The position numbers were made by a program, and so were the translations under genes. From Alphaproteobacteria bacterium (lineage in GTDB: Bacteria > Pseudomonadota > Alphaproteobacteria > Sphingomonadales > Sphingomonadaceae), in NCBI GenBank assembly GCA_018828205.1, contig JAHJWA010000094.1, positions 1-6,898 on the forward strand: 6,898 nucleotides of DNA, given 5' to 3'. Below are positions 1 to 5,724 of this stretch, piece after piece (within the stretch, counting starts at the first letter, position 1; each line of letters starts with the position of its first letter). A model generated the notes under the pieces. It worked only from the letters and a program-made list of their open reading frames with translations, was not told the DNA's origin and did not search any database.

Positions 1-227
1 ACCCACTCCGCTTCGCCAGCACTCTCGCGGCGCAGCCCGTGATCCACCGTCGCGACTGCGACCGCACCGGGTCGCGCCGCTTGAGCGAGCAGCAACAATG
101 CGACGCTGTCGGGTCCACCCGAAACGGCCAGACCAAGGCTTTGCGAGGAGTCAGCGGCTTCGGGCCAGACCTCGACGAGATCGGCCCGGAACCGCGTAAT
201 CAGCTGCGGATCGATCGCCCGGTCAAT
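1..227 (-). CDS. tilS: tRNA(Ile)-lysidine synthase, N-terminal part (cut by window edge)
   Basis: TilS uses ATP to attach lysine to C34 of the CAU-anticodon tRNA-Ile, so that the tRNA reads AUA and is charged with isoleucine; it acts in the cytoplasm. About 75 N-terminal residues are visible. The PP-loop ATPase motif SGGPDS lies at about residues 36 to 41, and the family motif ATVDHGLRRES follows at about 59 to 69; the rest runs off the left edge. The frame has a TGA just upstream and no ATG, GTG or TTG between that stop and the PP-loop. The first canonical start candidates fall after the ATPase motif and would destroy the enzyme. I therefore placed the start at ATT 227-225, which overlaps the cpoB stop by one base and gives the N-terminal length expected for this family. 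ATC at 215 or CTG at 203 are alternatives. The cpoB-tilS order is common in alphaproteobacteria, which suggests translational coupling. The identity is secure; the start is uncertain. Confidence 0.88.
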   Translation of the reverse strand, partial: MDRAIDPQLITRFRADLVEVWPEAADSSQSLGLAVSGGPDSVALLLLAQAARPGAVAVATVDHGLRRESAGEAEW

Positions 228-1188
228 TGCAGGTCACCCGCCCGCGGTTGCGCTCATACTGGTCGAGCAGGCGCCCTGCGGCGAGCGCCGGATAGGTCTC
301 GGCGAATTCGGCCAGCGCGATGCAGGCGCGGCTGGTGTCGTCGAGAGCGATCATCGCCTCGGCGAGAAACAGCAGGCTGTCACCCGCACGCGCCGCGGTC
401 TTGTCGGCCTGGTAATTGCGTAGGAACCACGGCGCCGCTTCGCGTGCCTTGCCGTCGTCGAGATAGGCCCGGCCGAGCAGGTTGCGCGCAAAGGTCGCGC
501 GCGAGTGCGCCGGGTGCTGCTCGATGAACAGCGTAAGTTGCTGCTGCGCCTCGGGATAGAAGCCTGCATCCCAAAGCCGGAAGCCGTAGGAATATTCGTC
601 GTCCGCCGGGTCCCCGGTTTCGGGCTTGGCGATCGCGGAAACCGCGGCCAGCCGTTCGGGATCGGGTGCCGCGGCGGCGGGCGTCTGGGTCGAAGTGGGC
701 GCGGGGGTGGTCAGGGCTCCGGAGGTGCCCGCAGTCGAAGTCCCTGCAATGCTGGCGTTCGAGCCGGTGGCCGGGCCGGTTCCCGCAGCCGCCCCCGCCT
801 CCAGCGCATCGAGCCGTTCGCTCAGCGTCCGCAGCGCGAAGGTGTTCTGCTCGGTCTGCCCGGTCAGCCGCTGAAGCTGGGCTTCCATCGCGTCGATCCG
901 GGCGAGGATATCGGTGACGGCCGTGGTCGATGGCTGCGAAACCACAGTGCTGGTTTGCGGCTGACCGGTGATCTCCGGTTCGAAATAGCGCCCGTCGCCG
1001 CCGGGGAAGACACGGCGCTGAAGCGCGCGCACTTCGGATTCCAGCTTGCGCAGGCGGGTTTCGTCATTGCTGTCCTGCGCCAGGGCAGGCGCGGGAAGCG
1101 CGAGCAGGGCGAGCGCGGCGCCGCCAAGCCCGACAAACCGCAGTCCCCAGTTGCTTGACCCGGCAATACGGGCAGTCCGAACCGTCAT
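223..1188 (-). CDS. cpoB: Tol-Pal-associated periplasmic protein CpoB/YbgF
   Basis: This is a periplasmic protein of 321 residues. In E. coli, CpoB links PBP1B peptidoglycan synthesis with Tol-Pal outer-membrane constriction at division. What is seen: a signal peptide with an Arg-containing start and a hydrophobic stretch at about 16 to 36, and a likely cleavage after ALA at 35-37. A coiled-coil segment follows at about 41 to 60, then a second helical segment at about 92 to 131. A Gly/Ala/Ser/Thr/Pro linker covers about 132 to 175, and TPR-like helices about 196 to 318 (YGFRLWDAGFYPEA, LGRAYLDDGKAREAAPWF). This layout matches the family. I chose ATG 1188 because AAGGAG lies 10 bases upstream and the signal peptide is well formed from there. 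An in-frame ATG at 1221 would add 11 residues and has only AAGG before it. The gene ends by overlapping tilS. Unlike the usual arrangement, the upstream neighbour is a rodZ-like gene and not pal. Confidence 0.9.
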   Translation of the reverse strand: MTVRTARIAGSSNWGLRFVGLGGAALALLALPAPALAQDSNDETRLRKLESEVRALQRRVFPGGDGRYFEPEITGQPQTSTVVSQPSTTAVTDILARIDAMEAQLQRLTGQTEQNTFALRTLSERLDALEAGAAAGTGPATGSNASIAGTSTAGTSGALTTPAPTSTQTPAAAAPDPERLAAVSAIAKPETGDPADDEYSYGFRLWDAGFYPEAQQQLTLFIEQHPAHSRATFARNLLGRAYLDDGKAREAAPWFLRNYQADKTAARAGDSLLFLAEAMIALDDTSRACIALAEFAETYPALAAGRLLDQYERNRGRVTCN

Positions 1189-1198
1189 CGTCGCATGG

Positions 1199-1204
1199 CT
1201 CCTT
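1199..1204 (-). promoter_or_regulatory. Ribosome-binding site of cpoB
   Basis: AAGGAG on the minus strand ends 10 bases before ATG 1188. It supports that start over the upstream in-frame ATG at 1221. The spacing is slightly long but usable. Confidence 0.55.
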
Positions 1205-1272
1205 AGGGCGAGTGTTGGCATTGCGATGCCTTAACCATGCTCGGCTGTCGAGGGGATGAAGCGCAAGTTTAC

Positions 1273-1291
1273 CCAGCGGATCGCCCGCTGG
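1273..1291 (-). other. Perfect 7-bp inverted repeat between rodZ-like gene and cpoB
   Basis: CCAGCGG and CCGCTGG form a perfect 7-bp stem around a 5-base loop (1280 to 1284), about 22 bases after the rodZ-like stop codon. No T-run follows on the minus strand, so it does not look like a classic intrinsic terminator. It may be an mRNA processing or stability hairpin, a weak attenuator, or chance in GC-rich DNA. Confidence 0.35.
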
Positions 1292-1312
1292 CCTGCGTGA
1301 GGCAGTCGCGCG

Positions 1313-2161
1313 TCAGTTCACCGTCACATCGCTCGCGCTGCTGTCGTCCCCCGGCGCTGTCTCGGGGTCGGCTCGCGCCAGCAGCGCTTCCGCGGTCACC
1401 GGCACGTCGCGCAGGATCTCGTCTTCCTCGGAAAGCTTGGGGACCGAACGCCCGTCGACCGTGATCGCGAAGGCATAGGGTCGACCGGTCCAGACCTGCG
1501 GGCCTTCGGCATCGGCGGGAATGGTGAAGCTTTCGCCTTCCGCCATCTGCGCTTCGAACAGGCTTTCGCCGCTTGCGTCGTAGAATTTCACCCAGGTGTC
1601 GTTCATTTCGGAAGTGAACACCACTTCGGCATCGGCACCGACCGCTGGCGTCGCGAAAGTCGAGGCCGCGCTATCCGCGACGGCGGGTGCGCGATCGTCC
1701 TGTAGCGGTGCCGGGCCGAGACCGGGTGCGAAATAGGTGCTGTAAAAGGCAAAGCCGCCGACCAGCAGCAGCACGGCTGCCAGCGCGCCGAACCAGGCCA
1801 GCTTGCGCGACGGCACGCGCGCCGGATCGCCGGGTTCGAAGCGTGCCGGGGCCGTGCTATGGCGGTCCCGCTCGTCGCCGAGCTCGTCGCGCAGCTGGTC
1901 GAGCAATTCGCGCTCGTCCAGTTCGAGCACGCGCGCATAGGTTCGTGCAAAACCGATGGCATAGGTGCGCGAGGGAAGCTGCGAATAGTCGCCGTTTTCG
2001 ATAGCGACGAGATGGCGTTGGGGGATGCGGGTTTCGGCCGCGATCTGCGACAGCTCGACCCCCTTGGCCCGACGCGCAGCCTGGAGGCGCTCGCCCGCCG
2101 TGGGCGCAACCTCCGGCTCGGGCGCGTGCGCTTCCTCTTCGACGAGCGTTTCTTCTTCCAT
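1313..2161 (-). CDS. RodZ-like helix-turn-helix / membrane / DUF4115 protein
   Basis: This 282-residue protein has the RodZ architecture. An acidic N-terminal tail (1 to 20) comes first. A cytoplasmic HTH_25-type domain follows at about 22 to 93 (GERLQAARRAKGVELSQIA, then IPQRHLVAIENGDYSQLPSRTY and FARTYARVLELD). Next is a basic patch (RKLAW), one transmembrane segment at about 121 to 142, an Ala/Pro linker at about 145 to 175, and a periplasmic DUF4115-like beta domain at about 176 to 262 (WVKFYDASGESLFE, ITVDGRSVPKL). RodZ anchors MreB filaments to the inner membrane in rod-shaped bacteria; whether this protein binds MreB is inferred from family only. I chose ATG 2161 because the longer frame to 2248 adds atypical sequence. 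A weak GGGGA lies 4 bases upstream. It sits between ptsP (126-base gap) and cpoB, both on the same strand. A general membrane-anchored HTH regulator is the alternative role. Confidence 0.83.
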   Translation of the reverse strand: MEEETLVEEEAHAPEPEVAPTAGERLQAARRAKGVELSQIAAETRIPQRHLVAIENGDYSQLPSRTYAIGFARTYARVLELDERELLDQLRDELGDERDRHSTAPARFEPGDPARVPSRKLAWFGALAAVLLLVGGFAFYSTYFAPGLGPAPLQDDRAPAVADSAASTFATPAVGADAEVVFTSEMNDTWVKFYDASGESLFEAQMAEGESFTIPADAEGPQVWTGRPYAFAITVDGRSVPKLSEEDEILRDVPVTAEALLARADPETAPGDDSSASDVTVN

Positions 2162-2246
2162 CAAATCCCCGATGCCGACCCGGCCCCTTATTCTGTACAA
2201 AAGCGACAGCTTGGCGACGAAGTCAACCGCTCTGCCATGCCTGCCC

Positions 2247-2283
2247 AACGCCGGGAACGCCGAAGCGGTCCTGAAAAGCGGTC
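2247..2283. repeat. Two adjacent short direct-repeat pairs in the ptsP-rodZ gap
   Basis: The 126-base gap between ptsP and the rodZ-like gene holds AACGCCG twice (2247-2253 and 2256-2262, period 9). AAGCGGTC also occurs twice (2263-2270 and 2276-2283, period 13), immediately beside the first pair. They could be a protein-binding site or replication-slippage remnants. They lie just after the ptsP stop, so they would be in the 3' part of its transcript or upstream of a rodZ promoter. Function unknown. Confidence 0.4.
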
Positions 2284-2287
2284 AAAC

Positions 2288-4558
2288 TCAGTCGGTTTCA
2301 ATGTCGCGCTCGCTCGCCCAGTCCTGCAGCGCCGCGCGCATGTCGGGCGGCGGCGAGGCCAGCCAGCCCTGCATCGTGTCGGTCAGTTCGCAAAGGTCGA
2401 TCTTGCGCACCAGTTCCTTGATCGGGCCGACCGAGGCGGGGGTGATCGAAAGCCGGCGATAGCCTATGCCGAGCAGCGCCAGCGCTTCGAGCCGGCGCCC
2501 GCCCATCTCGCCGCAGACGCTCAGATCGACCGGGTGGCCGACGACCCCCTTGGCGATCCGCTGGAGGAAGCGCAGGATCGAGGGGCTCATCCAGTCGTAG
2601 CGTTCGGCCAGTTTGGGGTTGGCGCGATCGGCGGCGAACAGGAACTGGGTGAGATCGTTGGTCCCCACCGAGAGGAACGACAGCCGCGGCAGCATCAGGT
2701 CGAGCGCTTCGGCGAGCGCGGGCACCTCGAGCATGGCGCCGTAGCGGATTTCCTCGGGCAGCCGCTTGCGCCGGTCCTTCAGCCAGGCGAGCTGCTCGTC
2801 GAACACTTCCTTGGCCGCGTCGAATTCCCACGGCTCGCTCACCATCGGGAACATCACGTTGAGCGTTCGCCCCGAAGCCGCCTCGAGCAGCGAGCGCGCC
2901 TGCGCCTTGAGCAGCCCGCCGCGTTCGAGCGACAGCCGCAGCGCGCGCCAGCCCATCGCCGGGTTCTCCTCGCGTTCGCTCATCGACGCCTCGATATAGG
3001 GCACCGCCTTGTCGCCGCCGATATCGACGGTGCGGAAGATCACCGGCTTGTTGCCCGCCGCGTCGAGCACGTCGCGATAGAGCCGGGTCTGGCGCTCGCG
3101 CTGCGGCAGGGTGGAGGAAACCAGGAACTGGAATTCGGTGCGGAACAGCCCGACCCCGTCCGCGCCGGTCATCGCCAGCGCGCTCATGTCGTCGCGCAGG
3201 CCTGCGTTCATCATCACGTTGATCCGAGTCCCGCAGCGGGTGAAGGGCTCGACATCGCGCAATTCGGCATAGGCGGCCTGGCGCTCGCGCTTCTTGGCGA
3301 AGCGGGCGTCGAAGGCCTCGCGCATCGGCGGGCTTGGACGCAGCGTGACGCAGCCCTTGTCGGCATCGAGCAGCACCTCGTCGCCCTCGTTGACGCGGCG
3401 CAGCACCCCCTTGGCGCGGCCCAGCACGGGAATGTCCATCGCCCGCGCGACGATCACCATATGCGCGGTGAGAGAGCCTTCCTCGAGCACCACCCCCTTC
3501 AGCCGCCGCCGGTCGTATTCGAGCAGTTCGGCGGGCCCGAGATTGCGCGCCACCAGAATCGAATCGCGCCGCAGCCCCTGCCGCGCCGCGGTGCCCAGCT
3601 GGCCCGAGACGATCCGCAGCAACCGGTTGGAGAGATCTTCCAGATCGTGCATCCGGTCCGCCAGCAGCGGATCGTCGATCTCGCGCATCCGCATCCGCGT
3701 GCGCTGCTGGACGCGCTCGATCGCCGCCTCGGCGGTCAGGCCGGAATCGATCGCCTCGTTGATCCGCCGGCTCCAGCCTTCATCGTAGGCGAACATCTTG
3801 TAGGTCTCGAGCACGTCGTCGTGCTCGCCCCCCTTGCCGAATTCGGGCTCCTTGCCCATCGCGTCGATTTGGTCGCGCATCTTGTCGAAGGCGCGGTAGA
3901 CCCGCTGGCGTTCGGCCTCGGTGTCCTCGGCAACCACCTGGTCGATCTCGACCCGCGGCTGGTGGAACACCGCCACCCCTTCGGAGAGGCCCTTGACCAG
4001 CGCCATCCCGTCGATCAGCTCGGGCCCGCTGGGGACTTCGGCAAGATCGAGCGGGTGCTCGAGATCGACCAGCTCCTTGTGCGCGATCAGCTCGGACAGG
4101 ATCATCGCCGTGGTCTGCAGCGCCTCGATCTCGACATCCTCGTAGCGGCGCGGATCGACGTGCTGGACGCTGAGCGCCCCTACCGCGCGCTCGCGATAGA
4201 CGATCGGAACGCCGGCGAAGGAGTGGAACTTCTCCTCGCCGGTTTCGGGATGATAGAGGAATTCGGGATGCGCCTTGGCTTCGGCGAGGTTGAGCGTCTC
4301 GATGTTCTTGGCGATGGTGCCGATGAGCCCTTCGCCCAGACCCAGCCGGGTGACATGGACCGCATCCGCATTGAGCCCGCGGGTCGCGAACAGCTCGAGC
4401 GCGCCTTCGCGCAGCAGGTAGATCGAGCAGACCTCGCTGCTCAGGCTCTCGCCGATGATCTCGACCACCTGGTCGAGCTTGGCCTGGGCGTGGAGACGCG
4501 AGGCCATCACCTCGTGGAGACGGGTCAGGATCAGGCGGGCGCTGGCGGCGGCTTTCAT
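2288..4558 (-). CDS. ptsP: Phosphoenolpyruvate-protein phosphotransferase PtsP (nitrogen-PTS Enzyme I, EI-Ntr)
   Basis: PtsP takes phosphate from phosphoenolpyruvate onto an active-site histidine and passes it to NPr (PtsO), which phosphorylates EIIA-Ntr. This cytoplasmic regulatory relay reports nitrogen and carbon status and does not import sugar. The 756 residues match the family length. Domains in order: GAF sensor at about 18 to 155; Enzyme I N-terminal/NPr-binding helical domain at about 180 to 320; swivelling phosphohistidine domain at about 325 to 405 with EEGSLTAH, active His at 366; PEP-binding TIM barrel at about 425 to 725. The barrel contains GLFRTEFQF (470-478), RTVDIGGDK (509-517), VGTNDLTQ (631-638) and VCGEMGGR (681-688), with catalytic Cys at 682. 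The active-site segment reads TAH where most Enzymes I have TSH; the histidine itself is kept. No strong Shine-Dalgarno precedes ATG 4558; instead a hairpin ends 4 bases before it. NPr and EIIA-Ntr genes are not in the window. Confidence 0.97.
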   Translation of the reverse strand: MKAAASARLILTRLHEVMASRLHAQAKLDQVVEIIGESLSSEVCSIYLLREGALELFATRGLNADAVHVTRLGLGEGLIGTIAKNIETLNLAEAKAHPEFLYHPETGEEKFHSFAGVPIVYRERAVGALSVQHVDPRRYEDVEIEALQTTAMILSELIAHKELVDLEHPLDLAEVPSGPELIDGMALVKGLSEGVAVFHQPRVEIDQVVAEDTEAERQRVYRAFDKMRDQIDAMGKEPEFGKGGEHDDVLETYKMFAYDEGWSRRINEAIDSGLTAEAAIERVQQRTRMRMREIDDPLLADRMHDLEDLSNRLLRIVSGQLGTAARQGLRRDSILVARNLGPAELLEYDRRRLKGVVLEEGSLTAHMVIVARAMDIPVLGRAKGVLRRVNEGDEVLLDADKGCVTLRPSPPMREAFDARFAKKRERQAAYAELRDVEPFTRCGTRINVMMNAGLRDDMSALAMTGADGVGLFRTEFQFLVSSTLPQRERQTRLYRDVLDAAGNKPVIFRTVDIGGDKAVPYIEASMSEREENPAMGWRALRLSLERGGLLKAQARSLLEAASGRTLNVMFPMVSEPWEFDAAKEVFDEQLAWLKDRRKRLPEEIRYGAMLEVPALAEALDLMLPRLSFLSVGTNDLTQFLFAADRANPKLAERYDWMSPSILRFLQRIAKGVVGHPVDLSVCGEMGGRRLEALALLGIGYRRLSITPASVGPIKELVRKIDLCELTDTMQGWLASPPPDMRAALQDWASERDIETD

Positions 4559-4562
4559 GGCG

Positions 4563-4581
4563 CCGGTCTATCCCAGACCGG
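4563..4581 (-). promoter_or_regulatory. Hairpin covering the ptsP translation-initiation region
   Basis: CCGGTCT and AGACCGG form a perfect 7-bp stem around a 5-base loop (GGGAT on the transcript). It ends 4 bases upstream of the ptsP ATG. The only purine-rich candidate for ribosome binding, GGGA, lies in the loop, so folding could limit translation of ptsP. No T-run follows, which argues against a terminator. A regulatory role is inference. Confidence 0.45.
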
Positions 4582-4616
4582 GCACCGTGCAAAGCCGCCG
4601 TGGCCCCTCCGCCCGC

Positions 4617-4772
4617 TCAGAAGCGGGAGATTTCTTCCTTGAGTTGAAGCTTTTGCCGTTTGATCTGCTGGATCATCGCATTGTCGGGCGCGGGGCGGGA
4701 CTGTTCCTTGCGCAGGCGGGCCTCGAGCCCGGCATGCCTGGTACGAAGCGCTTCGACATGAGGTGATTGCAT
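4617..4772 (-). CDS. DUF465/YdcH-like small coiled-coil protein
   Basis: This 51-residue protein begins MQSPHVEALRTRH and ends KEEISRF. It is charged, lacks Cys and hydrophobic membrane segments, and is predicted to be almost wholly helical: LEARLRKEQSR forms the first helix and MIQQIKRQKLQLKEEI the second. The second half carries the DUF465 signature of basic residues followed by KLxLKEEI. DUF465 (YdcH-like) proteins are small helical proteins with no established biochemical role. ATG 4772 is supported by AAGGAG with an 8-base spacer. The gene is 58 bases upstream of ptsP on the same strand, so it may be the first gene of that transcription unit. It lies back to back with a second DUF465 gene at 4947. 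Compared with that paralogue it lacks the C-terminal LIPDIIA tail. Confidence 0.83.
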   Translation of the reverse strand: MQSPHVEALRTRHAGLEARLRKEQSRPAPDNAMIQQIKRQKLQLKEEISRF

Positions 4773-4780
4773 TGAGTGAT

Positions 4781-4786
4781 CTCCTT
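4781..4786 (-). promoter_or_regulatory. Ribosome-binding site of the minus-strand DUF465 gene
   Basis: AAGGAG on the minus strand is 8 bases before ATG 4772. It is the best Shine-Dalgarno sequence on this strand in the window and fixes the start of this very short gene. Confidence 0.75.
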
Positions 4787-4812
4787 GAAGGGTGGGGACC
4801 CGGAAAGAGCGA

Positions 4813-4830
4813 CTCGCCAGCGCGGGCGAG
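4813..4830. promoter_or_regulatory. Inverted repeat in the divergent intergenic region
   Basis: CTCGCC and GGCGAG form a 6-bp stem with a 6-base spacer, about 40 bases upstream of the minus-strand DUF465 start. It could be a leader hairpin of that transcript or a palindromic operator. The short arms and high GC make chance a real possibility. Confidence 0.3.
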
Positions 4831-4880
4831 CCGCGTCACAACAATGAAACATATTCGCGCGCGTTTGCGAAGGGCCCGAT

Positions 4881-4908
4881 TTGCTTTAGCGCTCGGGCGG
4901 ATTGTAAT
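4881..4908 (+). promoter_or_regulatory. Candidate sigma-70-type promoter for the plus-strand DUF465 gene
   Basis: TTGCTT (4881-4886) and TGTAAT (4903-4908), spaced by 16 bases, resemble -35 and -10 elements in otherwise GC-rich DNA. Transcription would begin near 4915 and give a leader of about 30 bases containing the GGAAGGA ribosome site. I see no equally good promoter for the opposite strand in the same gap. Confidence 0.45.
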
Positions 4909-4932
4909 CGCGGCGAGTGGATTCGCCGCACC

Positions 4933-4939
4933 GGAAGGA
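4933..4939 (+). promoter_or_regulatory. Ribosome-binding site deciding the GTG start at 4947
   Basis: GGAAGGA ends 7 bases before GTG 4947. The other in-frame GTG at 4917 has no such site and lies at or near the predicted transcription start, so 4947 is preferred. Confidence 0.7.
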
Positions 4940-4946
4940 TCGATGC

Positions 4947-5144
4947 GTGACCGAGCAGGAGCTCAGAAAACGGCTGGAGGTTGTCCGCAGCGAGCATCGC
5001 GACCTCGACGCGGCGATCCACGCGCTGACCCAGTCGGGATCGACCGATCAGTTGCAGATCGCGCGGCTGAAGAAGCGCAAACTGCGGATTCGCGACCAGA
5101 TCGCCGACCTCGAAGACAATTTGATCCCCGACATCATCGCCTGA
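4947..5144 (+). CDS. DUF465 family protein (YdcH-like), GTG start
   Basis: This 65-residue helical protein has the typical alphaproteobacterial DUF465 pattern. It starts (M)TEQELRKRLEVVRSEHRDL, continues with DAAIHAL and a short turn around SGSTDQ, then a very basic helix RLKKRKLRIRDQIADLE, and ends in the LIPDIIA tail. Two antiparallel helices are expected; there is no signal peptide or membrane segment. The biochemical function of the family is not established. GTG 4947 is chosen for its strong GGAAGGA site; the alternative GTG at 4917 adds ten unconserved-looking residues. A candidate promoter lies just upstream. It is divergent from the second DUF465 gene and 92 bases upstream of the rcdA-like gene on the same strand, possibly co-transcribed with it. 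Confidence 0.88.
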   Translation: MTEQELRKRLEVVRSEHRDLDAAIHALTQSGSTDQLQIARLKKRKLRIRDQIADLEDNLIPDIIA

Positions 5145-5204
5145 AACGGCCCACGGGCAGAACCAGGCAGTACGGATTTGGGACAGGTCTTTCATCGCGC
5201 TGGA

Positions 5205-5230
5205 GGGGGGGGCCGCGCGGGGCTAGCCCC
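5205..5230 (+). promoter_or_regulatory. G8 tract and GGGGCTAGCCCC palindrome before the rcdA-like gene
   Basis: Eight consecutive G (5205-5212) are followed by a perfect 12-bp palindrome (5219-5230) that ends 6 bases before ATG 5237. No normal Shine-Dalgarno sequence sits at the usual distance; the nearest purine-rich run is the G tract about 25 bases away. The palindrome could be an operator or a small hairpin limiting translation. A TTG at 5231 is in frame and could be an alternative start. Function is not established. Confidence 0.35.
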
Positions 5231-5236
5231 TTGCCC

Positions 5237-5710
5237 ATGACCGCCACAACCACCGCCCGCCGAACAATCATCGAAGACCTCTATTCGGAGGCGCTGGTGC
5301 TGGCCGACGAGGCGCGCGACGCCTTCGACATGCGCGGTGAGGTCGCTCCCGATGCCGATCGCAACGACGCGCGGATCGCGCTGTCGATCGAGGGGCTGCG
5401 GACCACCACGAGGCTGATGCACATTCTCGCCTGGCTGCTCAACCAGCGCGCCTTTCTGTCGGGCGAACTCAGCGAGAACCAGCTGCGTCGCCATGGGCGC
5501 CTTCCCGCCGAACGTCCGTCGATGCCCGGAATGATGGAGAAGCTGCTGCCCGAAACGCGCCATCTGGTGCGCGAAAGCGAGCGGCTCCACGCGCGGGTCG
5601 CGCGGCTCGACCGGGACTGGCCGCAGCCGCATGCGGTTACCCCGAACGAAGTCGACGCCATGCGCAGCCGCATCGCCCGGGCCTTCGCGCCGCAATCCCT
5701 CGCCGGCTAG
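5237..5710 (+). CDS. DUF1465 family protein, RcdA-like (regulator of CtrA degradation)
   Basis: This 157-residue soluble helical protein belongs to the DUF1465 family, which includes Caulobacter RcdA. RcdA is an adaptor that, with CpdR and PopA, helps ClpXP degrade CtrA at the G1-to-S transition. Recognisable regions are TIIEDLYSEALVLADEARDAFD (roughly residues 10-31), the conserved core LSIEGLRTTTRLMHILAWLLNQRAF (about 49-73), GELSENQLRRHGRLP (76-90), and a last helix rich in Arg/Glu (LVRESERLHARVARLDRDW, 110-128). The C-terminal tail is short, so it is smaller than Caulobacter RcdA. ATG 5237 is used although its ribosome site is poor; the frame stays open far upstream, but that part overlaps the DUF465 gene in another frame and looks non-coding. 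Whether it acts on CtrA here is inference from family. It is convergent with glpK, 21 bases apart. Confidence 0.8.
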   Translation: MTATTTARRTIIEDLYSEALVLADEARDAFDMRGEVAPDADRNDARIALSIEGLRTTTRLMHILAWLLNQRAFLSGELSENQLRRHGRLPAERPSMPGMMEKLLPETRHLVRESERLHARVARLDRDWPQPHAVTPNEVDAMRSRIARAFAPQSLAG

Positions 5711-5724
5711 GCGCTTCCCGGCTG

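Noticed and set aside
2190..2226. Possible promoter for the rodZ-like gene (TTGACT on the minus strand, then an AT-richer TACAGAAT)
   Set aside because: The spacing between the elements is about 23 bases or more, too long for a standard promoter, and no better -10 fits at 16 to 18 bases.
2162..2248. Longer N-terminus for the rodZ-like protein (ATG at 2248)
   Set aside because: The added residues do not resemble the family, and the acidic tail starting at ATG 2161 followed by the HTH domain is typical.
1859..4642. A 927-codon open frame on the plus strand opposite ptsP and the rodZ-like gene
   Set aside because: It is antisense to two clear protein families, its translation is low-complexity (rich in Arg, Gly, His, Ala, Leu, Asp) with no domain I recognise, and GC-rich codon use on the minus strand removes stops from the opposite frame.
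4811..4924. Two GANTC (CcrM-type) sites in the divergent intergenic region, GACTC 4811-4815 and GATTC 4920-4924
   Set aside because: GANTC also occurs elsewhere in the window inside genes, for example near 150, 1035 and 3555, so two sites here are not clear evidence of methylation control.
4836..5195. Minus-strand open frame over the plus-strand DUF465 gene
   Set aside because: It is a shadow of the DUF465 gene and its promoter region, with no recognisable family.
4763..5236. In-frame upstream extension of the rcdA-like gene
   Set aside because: It runs through the divergent control region and the DUF465 gene in a different frame, and the translation looks random. The family homology starts after ATG 5237.
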